Assembly (NCBI GenBank): GCA_007134165.1 | Contig: SLLJ01000215.1 | Coordinates: 1-8,914, forward strand | Length of the DNA stretch: 8,914 nucleotides | Direction: 5' to 3' | Origin: Nitriliruptoraceae bacterium | Lineage (GTDB): Bacteria; Actinomycetota; Nitriliruptoria; Nitriliruptorales; Nitriliruptoraceae | Shown here: positions 1-5,872 of the stretch, piece after piece | How positions within the stretch are numbered: the stretch's first letter is position 1 | Layout of the letters: every line of letters begins with the position of its first letter | Program-made: the position numbers and the translations under genes | The notes under the pieces: model-generated | Databases searched by the model: none | Seen by the model: the letters and a program-made list of their open reading frames with translations, nothing else | Told to the model about the DNA's origin: nothing

Positions 1-42
1 GCCGCGGAAGCGATGCCGCGGAAGCGATGCCGCGGAAGCGAT
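1..42. repeat. Tandem repeat, three exact copies of a 14-bp unit
   Basis: The unit GCCGCGGAAGCGAT occurs three times without a break (1-14, 15-28, 29-42). The array touches the window edge, so more copies may lie upstream. Since 14 is not a multiple of 3, each copy moves the reading frame, and the ATG created at each unit junction (13, 27, 41) falls in a different frame. One frame crosses the array and stops at a TGA at 42-44, just before the GGAGG of the protease gene. The array may therefore be the coding 3' end of an upstream gene, with a 14-residue repeated peptide. Confidence 0.9.
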
Positions 43-60
43 GACGGAGGTGAGCGACCG

Positions 61-1149
61 ATGGTGGCAGGTGGAGGCCGTGGGACCATGGACCGCAGAG
101 GACCCCGGGTCCTCATGCTCGCCGCCGCGGTGGTGGTGGTGATGGTGGTCGTGGCAGCATGCACGCCCGCCGACGTCGAGCCGGACGAGCCGGAAGTCGC
201 GGCTGCCACGAATGTTCCGGAGCTGGTCCGCGAGGTGGCGCCCCAAACGGTCTCGGTGGAGATCACGGGGGCAGACGGCGTCCCGGGTGCGGGTAGCGGC
301 GTGATCTGGAGCTCCGAGGGCGACATCGTCACCAACGCCCACGTGGTCGCGATCGCCGAGGAGGTCGCCGTCGTCCTCGCGGACGGCAGCCGCTTCGACG
401 CGGAGGTGCTGGCGACTGACGTGCGCACCGATGTCGCGGTGCTTCGCATCGAGGCGAGCGGCATCCCTGCCGCGACCTTCTCCGGCGCGCTGCCCGAGAT
501 CGGCGACTTCGCGCTGGCGTTGGGCAACCCGCTCGGCTTCCAGAACACCGCCACCGCGGGCATCGTCGCGGGTGTCGACCGCTCGCTGCCCCTGGTGCCG
601 GGCGGACCGACATTGGTCGGCCTGATCCAGACCGACGCCGCGATCTCGTCGGGGAACTCCGGCGGTGCTCTCGTGGGAGCCAATGGCGAGGTGATCGGCA
701 TCAACGTGGCCGCGATCGAGGGGGAGCAGGTTCCTGGTGTCGCGCAGGGCCTGGGCTTCGCGATCCCGTCGACGACGGTCGTCCCGGTGGTCGAGCAGCT
801 CCTGGAAGACGGCGAGGTGGCACACGCCTTCCTCGGTATCGCAGGGGTGAGCGTCAGTCCGCAGCTCGCGGACCGCTTCGACCTGCAGGCCGAGCGCGGC
901 GCACTCATCGGTGAGGTGCAACCGGGTGGCCCGGCGGACGAGGCCGGCCTGCGGCAAGGCGACGTGATCGTGGTTCTCGACGACGAGGACGTGGACAGCC
1001 TGGGTGACCTGCTGCGCATCCTGCGCCGACTCGAGCCCGACGAGCGCGTCGCGGTCGACGTCCTGCGCAACGGAGAGCAGATGACGGTCGAGGTCACCTT
1101 GGGCGAACTGCCGGACGAAGAGCTGAGAGCGCCAGCGCCGACGCCATGA
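61..1149 (+). CDS. HtrA/DegP-like S1C serine protease with PDZ domain, predicted lipoprotein
   Basis: A secreted, membrane-anchored trypsin-fold protease of the HtrA family, probably acting in protein quality control or regulated proteolysis outside the cytoplasmic membrane. Numbered from the ATG at 61 (362 aa), residues 15-33 form an Arg-led hydrophobic signal ending in the lipobox VAAC, with Cys34 as the lipidated residue. The catalytic triad is visible: His94 in TNAHVV, Asp124 in RTDVAVLRI, and Ser200 in SSGNSGGAL. A PDZ domain follows at about 257-350, including GALIGEVQPGGPADEAGLRQ. The 61 start is chosen because GGAGGT at 46-51 lies 9 nt upstream. The ATG at 88 has an equal GGAGG at 73-77 and would give a more typical 25-residue signal, so it is a real alternative. 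An ATG at 13 inside the repeat array is in frame but has no visible ribosome site. The family is clear; the substrate is unknown. Confidence 0.93.
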   Translation: MVAGGGRGTMDRRGPRVLMLAAAVVVVMVVVAACTPADVEPDEPEVAAATNVPELVREVAPQTVSVEITGADGVPGAGSGVIWSSEGDIVTNAHVVAIAEEVAVVLADGSRFDAEVLATDVRTDVAVLRIEASGIPAATFSGALPEIGDFALALGNPLGFQNTATAGIVAGVDRSLPLVPGGPTLVGLIQTDAAISSGNSGGALVGANGEVIGINVAAIEGEQVPGVAQGLGFAIPSTTVVPVVEQLLEDGEVAHAFLGIAGVSVSPQLADRFDLQAERGALIGEVQPGGPADEAGLRQGDVIVVLDDEDVDSLGDLLRILRRLEPDERVAVDVLRNGEQMTVEVTLGELPDEELRAPAPTP

Positions 1150-1161
1150 CCGCACGGCCAC

Positions 1162-1192
1162 GCCCGACCGACGTCGTCACCGTCGGTCGGGC
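1162..1192. terminator. Perfect hairpin between convergent genes, likely bidirectional terminator
   Basis: GCCCGACCGACG at 1162-1173 pairs perfectly with CGTCGGTCGGGC at 1181-1192 around a 7-nt loop. It lies 12 nt after the protease stop and 25 nt before the end of the convergent GyrI-like gene, so it can serve both. There is no T-tract on either side, as is common for hairpins in G+C-rich actinobacteria, so termination strength cannot be judged. Confidence 0.7.
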
Positions 1193-1217
1193 GGGAACGG
1201 CACGCCGGCCAGTGTGC

Positions 1218-1700
1218 TCAGTCGCGGATCGGTTGAACCACCTCGGTCGTCCAACTGTTGTCTTCAGGCAGCTCGATCGGGTTGATGTGGTGGATCGCCC
1301 ACGGTGCACCGACGGGCTCGACACCGGTCCGCTCCATCCAGGCCTGCAACGCCTCGAAGGCCTGCTCCAACTCGTCAGGTGTCCCTCGGTGCCATGTCAC
1401 GGCGGCGGGCCCGGCCGGCAGTGACGAGGACTTGACCGCGTCCTTGGTCGTGATGCGCTCGGCGGTCGGCAGGCCAGCTTCGACGTCGACGTGCCCGTCG
1501 CGCGCGTGATAACGCGCGAACGGTTGGCCGACCGCGGTCACGCCGATGCGTTGCAGATGCAACGCCACCGTGCCGTAGACCCCGGACAGCCACGAGGTCA
1601 GCTCGCTGGCGGCCATCCGGCGTCGCACGACCGCGGTGTCCTGCTTCTCGAACGTTCGGGTCTCGATGTCGTAGATGTCGGCACCTCCGTCGTGGATCAT
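1218..1700 (-). CDS. GyrI-like / AraC effector-binding domain protein
   Basis: A 160-aa stand-alone GyrI-like small-molecule-binding domain, the fold also found at the C-terminus of BmrR and Rob-type regulators. The domain fills the protein. YDIETRTFEKQ (10-20) is the first strand, GVYGTVALHLQRIGVTAVGQ (40-59) is the helix and turn, and FARYH (61-65) and VDVEAGLPTA (71-80) follow. LPAGPAAVTWHRGTPDELEQ (94-113) leads to AWMERTGVEPVGAPWAIHHI (120-139) and the closing strand WTTEVVQP (150-157). No DNA-binding domain is present, so it is a free ligand-binding protein rather than a complete regulator; the ligand is unknown. The ATG at 1700 has no good Shine-Dalgarno. A strong GGAGGT lies inside the frame just before residue Ile9, with no ATG or GTG at the right distance, so the exact start is uncertain. 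It is divergent from the membrane protein at 1929 across 228 bp. Confidence 0.85.
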   Translation of the reverse strand: MIHDGGADIYDIETRTFEKQDTAVVRRRMAASELTSWLSGVYGTVALHLQRIGVTAVGQPFARYHARDGHVDVEAGLPTAERITTKDAVKSSSLPAGPAAVTWHRGTPDELEQAFEALQAWMERTGVEPVGAPWAIHHINPIELPEDNSWTTEVVQPIRD

Positions 1701-1873
1701 CGAAGGTAGATCGTCGCCGCGCCATCCGACCCCGTCTGATGGTCCTCGATCACGGGCCCGCAGCGTGCGACCATGACGGACGCGGCACGGGTGCGAGGCC
1801 TACTGGAAGCAGCAGCAGCGAGCCTCTCGCCGGAGCAACCTCCGACGCCGTCGTGATCGGCGGCAACTCACCA

Positions 1874-1908
1874 GGATGGTGCATCCCCCCGGTGCCAGTG
1901 AGGGCACC
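1874..1908 (+). promoter_or_regulatory. Two adjacent inverted repeats in the leader of the 1929 gene
   Basis: GGATG-gtg-CATCC (1874-1886) is followed 4 nt later by GGTGCC-agtgag-GGCACC (1891-1908). The second repeat ends 8 nt before AGGAG at 1917-1921, the ribosome site of the membrane protein gene. GGTGC in the first element (1878-1882) can also pair with GCACC in the second (1904-1908), so the two folds could compete. Either a structured RNA leader or a protein-binding site is possible; this rests on pattern only. Confidence 0.35.
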
Positions 1909-1928
1909 ACCCGGACAGGAGCACCTCG

Positions 1929-2336
1929 ATGTCCCTCGCGCAGGCCGCCTCGGTGCTCGCCGCCGTCCTGATCGCCGGGGTCGCCGTGTTCCAGCTCGCA
2001 CTCGCTGCTGGTGTGCCCTTCGGGGAGGCCGTGCTCGGCGGCAAGGCTCCCACCAACGACGGGGTGCTGACCCCACCGTTCCGCATCCTGGCGGTGGTGC
2101 AGGCGCTCGTACTCGTCGCGCTCGGTTGGGTGCTGCTCGCCCGTACCGAGGTGGCGGGCATCACGCTGCCGGCGGGCGGCACACCGTCGTGGCTGATCTG
2201 GACGATCCTGGTGTTGCTCGTGCTCAACACGCTGGGCAACTTCACCGCCCCCCATCCCATCGAGCGCTGGGTGATGGGCTCGATCACCCTGGTGCTCTCG
2301 GGGCTCACGCTGGTCATCGCGCTCAGCGCAGAGTGA
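1929..2336 (+). CDS. Small conserved four-helix membrane protein, function unknown
   Basis: A 135-aa integral membrane protein with four predicted helices at about 7-27, 52-70, 86-104 and 114-132. The loop after helix 1 carries AAGVPFGEAVLGGKAP, and the turn after helix 3 carries NTLGNFTAPHPIERW. Both resemble a group of uncharacterised actinobacterial membrane proteins with a W/FGEA...GG loop and an NT-GN...ERW segment; this comparison is from memory. The start is supported by AGGAG at 1917-1921, 7 nt before the ATG. The gene appears single: it is divergent from the GyrI-like gene and convergent with the export-family gene. No catalytic or transport motif is seen, so no function is assigned. 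Confidence 0.8.
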   Translation: MSLAQAASVLAAVLIAGVAVFQLALAAGVPFGEAVLGGKAPTNDGVLTPPFRILAVVQALVLVALGWVLLARTEVAGITLPAGGTPSWLIWTILVLLVLNTLGNFTAPHPIERWVMGSITLVLSGLTLVIALSAE

Positions 2337-2345
2337 ACTGCTTGC

Positions 2346-2383
2346 GCGGCCGGCGGCATCGTCGGATCCTGAGCCGCTGCCGC
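2346..2383. terminator. Imperfect GC-rich hairpin between convergent genes
   Basis: GCGGC-CG-GCGGC (2346-2357) can pair with GCCGC-T-GCCGC (2373-2383), leaving a small internal bulge and a 15-nt loop. It occupies the 51-bp space between the stop of the membrane gene at 2336 and the stop of the opposing gene at 2388. It is a plausible bidirectional terminator without a T-tract. Confidence 0.4.
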
Positions 2384-2387
2384 ATCG

Positions 2388-2852
2388 TCAGGCGAGCAGG
2401 TCGAGTCCGAACGCGGAGGCGATCGCGACGACGACCGCCCAGACCACCAGTCCGAACCCCATCCATCGCAGCGTGCGTCGGATGCCGCTTCCGGTGGCGA
2501 GCGCCGCCAGGGTGGCGACGTGCGTGCCGGTCGTGATCGGAGCGAGCAGCGCCGCACCGGGCACCCCCCAGCGCTCCACGATCGCGCGGGACCGCTCAGA
2601 CCGAGAACTGGCCGCGCGGTCCCTCGAAGGCCGCCGGCGGCGCCACCACCCGAGCATCCGTTCGCCGGCCAGGGCGACGAGCACGACCGTCGCCAGGTTG
2701 CCGGCGACGGCGACCAGCGCCACCGGCACGGCCGGGAGGCCCGCGAGCATGGCCGCAGGGATCACGAAGAAGACCTCGATGACCGGCGTTGCCGCCGCAA
2801 CGAACACGAGCAGGTAGGCCCACCAGCCGCCGCCGTCGAACGTCACCTCCAT
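2388..2852 (-). CDS. Small multidrug export family (Sm_multidrug_ex-like) membrane protein
   Basis: A 154-aa inner-membrane protein. Hydrophobic segments lie at about 12-38, 42-68, 96-118 and 130-150. A long cytoplasmic Arg/Ser-rich linker (71-92) joins the two halves. VIEVFFVIPAAMLAGLP (24-40), AVAGNLATVVLV and ERWGVPGAALLAPITTGTHV (93-112) match the layout I recall for the small multidrug export protein family, where a Pro/Glu-containing first helix and a G-P-xx-G-T second half are typical. The family name comes from limited data and does not prove drug export. The start at ATG 2852 is chosen at the onset of the domain. The Shine-Dalgarno before it is weak (GGGGGTGG), and a GTG at 2846 is possible. 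It lies 53 nt after the toxin gene on the same strand, so it may be read from the toxin-antitoxin promoter. Confidence 0.78.
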   Translation of the reverse strand: MEVTFDGGGWWAYLLVFVAAATPVIEVFFVIPAAMLAGLPAVPVALVAVAGNLATVVLVALAGERMLGWWRRRRPSRDRAASSRSERSRAIVERWGVPGAALLAPITTGTHVATLAALATGSGIRRTLRWMGFGLVVWAVVVAIASAFGLDLLA

Positions 2853-2905
2853 CACCACCCCCAAGCCAGCCGGACGGTACCCAGACGCAGACGCCGCCGA
2901 CCTCC

Positions 2906-3262
2906 TCAGAGCCAGTGGGTCCGGTCGATGAAGGACGTCTGCCCCGGGTTGGCGGCCAGCAGATCCGCGAGGAGTTCGATGTAGGTGCCGATGGTGGACC
3001 GCGTGCGCGGCAGGCTCGCATCCGAGGTGAACACGAGACCGGCGTGGTGAGCCCCCTCCTCGGCGAGGTGCTGCGCGAGGACGATGAAGTCCACCACGTT
3101 GTTGGTCAGCAACGTTCGTCCCTCGTCGGCGCACCGTTCGAGCAGGGCCGCATCGCTGAGGTCGTGCCAGGCCCGCTCGCGGGCGGCGACGACGTCGTGG
3201 CCCCGGTCCCTGAGCCGGGAAGCGATCGCCTGGGAATAGTGGTGGTCGAGCGCCAGCCTCAC
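2906..3262 (-). CDS. DUF5615 PIN-like toxin of a DUF433/DUF5615 toxin-antitoxin pair
   Basis: A 118-aa PIN-like protein of the DUF5615 type, expected to be a metal-dependent RNase toxin. Candidate acidic active-site residues are Asp6 in LALDHHYS, Asp37 in LSDAALLERC and Asp58 in TNNVVDF. Most DUF5615 proteins have a TxDxDF motif; here it is TNNVVDF, with Asn54/Asn55. I recall this variant in actinobacterial members resembling VapC45 of Mycobacterium tuberculosis, which also share the stretch HAGLVFTSDASLPR (73-86) and the ending DRTHWL. The start is GTG at 3262: its GTGA overlaps the antitoxin TGA by 4 nt, which points to translational coupling. The length is normal and no damage is visible. 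A toxin role is inferred from family and context. Confidence 0.85.
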   Translation of the reverse strand: MRLALDHHYSQAIASRLRDRGHDVVAARERAWHDLSDAALLERCADEGRTLLTNNVVDFIVLAQHLAEEGAHHAGLVFTSDASLPRTRSTIGTYIELLADLLAANPGQTSFIDRTHWL

Positions 3263-3687
3263 TCGAGCGCCTGCTGCTGACGCTCCCAGCGCGCGCGCTG
3301 CTCACGTGCGAGGTCGGCTGCCACCTCGAGGTCCTGTTCCACCTCGGCGGGGAAGTCGGCGTAGTAGGCGAGCGCGGCTCGAACGCTGCCCACCTCGATA
3401 CCGAGGTACTGCGCCGTCGCCTCGACCGAGCCGTGCTCACCTCGGAGCGTCGCGATGACGTCGTGGACGAACAGGCGGGTACCGATGAGCGCGGGCCGAC
3501 GTCGACCGGACCCACCCGCACGGAAGCGGATCAGCGGGTGGTCGTCCGTCCGGACCGCCTCACCCAGCAGCTGATCCACCAGGGCGTTCCTCGACAGATT
3601 CCGCGCCGCTGCACGCTGTTCGAGCAGTTCGAGCGTCCGCGACGAGAGCCGGAAGGAACGCTGCGTCATCGACTGATCGGTCCCCAT
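3259..3687 (-). CDS. Antitoxin with ribbon-helix-helix-like N-terminus and DUF433 domain
   Basis: A 142-aa cognate antitoxin. Residues 8-45 (TQRSFRLSSRTLELLEQRAA...LSRNALVDQLLGEAV) look like a ribbon-helix-helix DNA-binding unit: a short basic strand then two helices, with LSRNALVDQLL as helix 2. Residues 50-116 match DUF433: PALIGTRLFVHDVIATL, then a helical segment with SVEATAQYLGIEVGSVRAAL and AYYADFPAEVE. The charged C-terminal helix (117-142) probably binds and blocks the toxin. The protein would repress its own promoter, as such antitoxins usually do. The start at 3687 fits a leaderless message from the -10 at 3695-3700. ATG 3669 (MTQRSF, 136 aa) is the alternative and begins right at the DNA-binding strand. 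It overlaps the toxin start by 4 nt. Confidence 0.87.
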   Translation of the reverse strand: MGTDQSMTQRSFRLSSRTLELLEQRAAARNLSRNALVDQLLGEAVRTDDHPLIRFRAGGSGRRRPALIGTRLFVHDVIATLRGEHGSVEATAQYLGIEVGSVRAALAYYADFPAEVEQDLEVAADLAREQRARWERQQQALE

Positions 3688-3694
3688 GCAACGC

Positions 3695-3720
3695 AAGGTA
3701 TCACGGTGGGTCACAAGTGA
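3695..3720 (-). promoter_or_regulatory. Candidate extended -10 and operator of the toxin-antitoxin operon
   Basis: On the minus strand TGA-TACCTT (complement of 3695-3703) has the form of an extended -10 (TGn then TAnnnT). It ends 7 nt before the antitoxin ATG at 3687, so transcription would begin at or next to that ATG. No convincing -35 is seen. Directly upstream lies the palindrome TCAC-AA-GTGA (3711-3720), and TCACGGTGGG (3701-3710) carries a further TCAC half-site. Their position over the promoter suits binding by the ribbon-helix-helix antitoxin. This is inference from spacing and symmetry. Confidence 0.4.
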
Positions 3721-3835
3721 GATGAGGGCTGGTCGACCCCGGCGACCCCGGGCGCCGCTGCGGCCACCGGCGACGGTGGACGGGAGCAGGCCGGCGTTCT
3801 GCCCGCTGTCGCTGTCGGTCGCCGAGCCCGTGCGG

Positions 3836-4690
3836 ATGCTCGACTTCGAGCTCCCCGAGCATCCGGTGTACGACGCCGGGGAGCTGCGGTGGTTCGACGA
3901 CGACGAGCGTGGAACGGGGATGCTCGCCTTCCTGACCCGCCGCCCGGACCGGGTCGTTGACCACGAGGTGCAGCCCGGGCTGCGGCTCGATCCGGCCACC
4001 TTTCCCCTCGGCGGTGGCAACCGCTCCTGGAACGTGACCGACATCGATCCTGCCCGGCTCGAGGTGACGAGGGACGGGGTCGTGGCCGAGGCCGGGTTCT
4101 GGACACCGACGGGCGGCGGATCGAGATCCACGTCGACGACCGTGACAGCCAGCCACGCCGACGCGCCGGCCTGCTCGCCCCGGCCAGCGACGACATCGAG
4201 GTGCAACGCAGCCTGTTCGTCGTGCGGATGCCGAGCTTCGACCTGGTGCGCACCACACCGCCCGCTGCCGCGATCCGCATCGACGGCATCGACGGCGAGG
4301 ACGTCGACACCCACCGCATACCCCTCGAGCGTCTGCACCGGCAGCGGGTCATCAAGGACACGGCTGCGCTGGTGGCCGTTGAGGTCAACCCCGACCCGAT
4401 CGCCGACACCGAGGCGGTACGTGCCGTGGTCGCGGCGCGCGGCGGGCACCGCGCGCAGCTGCTGTGGCCACCGATGCCCGACCCCACGACGATCGCGGAC
4501 GGCGTCGAGGTGTCGGGACGCTGGGGGCTGAAGGTCAACGAGGCTCGGCTGGTGTCCGGCCCGTGGTCCGCGCGGCGTACGGGCCAGCAGGTCGAGATCG
4601 TCCTGGACACCGACACGCCCTGGCGGCCCGGTCGCCGGCCGTGGTTGCTGCGTGGGCTGATCCGGGCGCGGGCGTGCGCCGGTCCCCGGG
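3836..4690 (+). pseudogene. Frameshifted conserved hypothetical gene
   Basis: A coding region split over two frames. The first frame runs from ATG 3836 (GTG 3830 also possible) with MLDFELPEHPVYDAGELRWF, SWNVTDIDPARLEVTRDG and VVAEAGF, ending in sense near 4099. The protein-like text resumes in the -1 frame with DTDGRRIEIHVDDRD from 4102, then RSLFVVRMPSFDLVR, RQRVIKDTAALVAVEVNPDP and SGRWGLKVNEARLVSG. One missing base at about 4100 would join AEAGF-x-DTDGRRIEI smoothly. The first frame runs on to a stop at 4531 as low-complexity shadow. The second frame has no stop before 5832, deep in the opposing gene, so the true 3' end is also lost or hidden; 4690 is my estimate of where sensible sequence ends. 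No known domain is recognised; it looks beta-rich and soluble. It could be a real pseudogene or a sequencing error, and no slippery heptamer is seen. Confidence 0.6.
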
Positions 4691-4705
4691 CGTGCGCGGG
4701 TCCGC
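4670..4705. repeat. Tandem 18-bp duplication at the end of the broken gene
   Basis: GGGCGTGCGCCGGTCCCC (4670-4687) is followed at once by GGGCGTGCGCGGGTCCGC (4688-4705), with two mismatches in 18 bp. In the second frame of the broken gene it reads as a repeated six-residue RACAGP. The stretch to the opposing stop at 4750 is very G+C-rich and includes a weak hairpin, CTGCC (4720-4724) with GGCAG (4733-4737). The duplication sits where the gene's 3' end should be and may be part of its decay. Confidence 0.7.
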
Positions 4706-4749
4706 GCGCCCCGGCGCCGCTGCCGCCCCCGGGGCAGAGCCAGGCCGTG

Positions 4750-5631
4750 TCACCACAGCTGCGGGCGCAGCCATGGACGTCGGGTCGGCTGCATGCCTCG
4801 GGCACCACGGGCCAGCAGCAGCGCCGTCACCACCGCCACGACCGCCCAGAGCACCGGCTCGGCCGGGTCGAAGGTGCCCGTCGACACGGTGATGAAGGCA
4901 TGCATCGACAGCAGCGCCAGCCCCAGGGTCAAGGTCTTGACGAGCACGATCGCCGCCAGGACCGGCGCCACCGGATGCCCCCGCAGCAGCAGCACCCCGG
5001 TCAGCAGCACCAGCGGCAGGGCGAGACCGAGGTCCAGGACGTGCACGATGCTCGGCAGGTCGTAGGTGAACAGCGAGTCGGGGACTCCGCCCGGCCACAC
5101 CGACAGGATGTCGACCAGCCACAGCACGGAGAACAGGGCACCGACGACCAGCAGGAACCACGCAACCCCCCGACGGGGAACCTCGGCGAACGCCTCGGCG
5201 ATGGCCTCACCGTCCAGGCGGAACAGCCCGTTGAGGAGCCCGAACGTGGCCAGGCCGATCGCGGCGATGTAGAGCAGCAGCGCATCGTTGTACGGGGTGA
5301 CCACGTACATGAGGTAGGTGTAGGCCACGTAGAGGGTGACCGCGCACCACACGATGTGGCCGGCGAGCGAGCCGGCACGAGCCCGGACCGCTCCCCAGAC
5401 CAGCGCGACCGCGGCGCCCAACGTCACCAGGTCCTGCCCCCTCAGGGTCTCCGGCAGCGTCGGTCGCACCCCCTCCGGCGCGCGGTAGGCGCCTTCCACG
5501 AGCAGTCCGTACCCGGTGGCGGCCAGCAGTACCGCGGCCAGCAGCAGCGAGTACCACAGCGGCAGCGGCTCGCCGGAAGACCGCGTCGTCGCAGCCGTCC
5601 CCCGCGTCAGGTCCTCGTCGATGCTCGCCAT
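4750..5631 (-). CDS. Conserved eight-helix integral membrane protein, function unknown
   Basis: A 293-aa membrane protein with hydrophobic segments at about 25-45, 66-84, 88-110, 116-136, 155-177, 194-216, 220-246 and 258-275. The N-terminus (1-22) is soluble and acidic/Ser-Thr-rich, and the C-terminus is Arg-rich, presumably cytoplasmic. The stretch with ARAGSLAGHIVWC, YVAYTYLMYVVTPYNDALLL and YIAAIGLATFGLLN resembles a group of uncharacterised bacterial membrane proteins with a GSL...Y-xx-Y-xx-Y...YN-xx-L-xx-YxA pattern; this is recalled, not searched. The start at ATG 5631 is supported by GCGAGG about 8 nt upstream. The frame stays open to 5856, but the extra part is Arg/Pro-rich and looks non-coding. 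The 241 bp to the next gene upstream (5632-5872) hold no gene I can support and may carry its own promoter. Transport substrate or function cannot be given. Confidence 0.82.
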   Translation of the reverse strand: MASIDEDLTRGTAATTRSSGEPLPLWYSLLLAAVLLAATGYGLLVEGAYRAPEGVRPTLPETLRGQDLVTLGAAVALVWGAVRARAGSLAGHIVWCAVTLYVAYTYLMYVVTPYNDALLLYIAAIGLATFGLLNGLFRLDGEAIAEAFAEVPRRGVAWFLLVVGALFSVLWLVDILSVWPGGVPDSLFTYDLPSIVHVLDLGLALPLVLLTGVLLLRGHPVAPVLAAIVLVKTLTLGLALLSMHAFITVSTGTFDPAEPVLWAVVAVVTALLLARGARGMQPTRRPWLRPQLW

Positions 5632-5872
5632 CACGTCGTCCTCGCTTCGGTGCGGTCCGAACTCGTCGATCACCACGAGCCGGGCCCGGCCGGGTGGCAG
5701 GTGCCGGGGGGTCGGCTTGATCTTCCGGCTGCGACCAGTGGCCGGGAGGGCCGAAGTCCCCGCCTCACGGGACCGGACGACCCGGGCGCCGGAGCACACC
5801 CGTCGTCGCCGTCCAGGACGGCGCCCACCTGACCCAGGGCGGCGCAGCGCCGACACGATCGGCTGGTCACGG

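Noticed and set aside
1..42. CRISPR or iteron-type origin from the tandem repeats
   Set aside because: The copies are directly abutting without spacers, the unit is very G+C-rich, and no replication or cas gene is nearby.
13..60. Start of the protease at ATG 13
   Set aside because: It lies inside the tandem repeat, has no ribosome site, and adds a basic, non-signal-like stretch before the lipoprotein signal. ATG 61 and ATG 88 both have GGAGG at good spacing.
2853..3521. Minus-strand upstream extension of the export-family membrane gene to 3521
   Set aside because: The extension overlaps the toxin and antitoxin genes in another frame and is Arg/Ser/Pro-rich. The membrane domain begins right after ATG 2852.
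3711..4808. 365-codon minus-strand open frame opposite the broken gene
   Set aside because: Arg/Ser/Pro-rich low-complexity text without domain character, while the plus strand gives motif-like, balanced protein sequence in the same place.
4201..5832. 543-codon open frame on the plus strand as one gene
   Set aside because: Only the first part (to about 4690) reads as protein. The rest is Gln/His/Arg-rich and antisense to the eight-helix membrane protein. The start at 4201 is inside the broken gene, not a true start.
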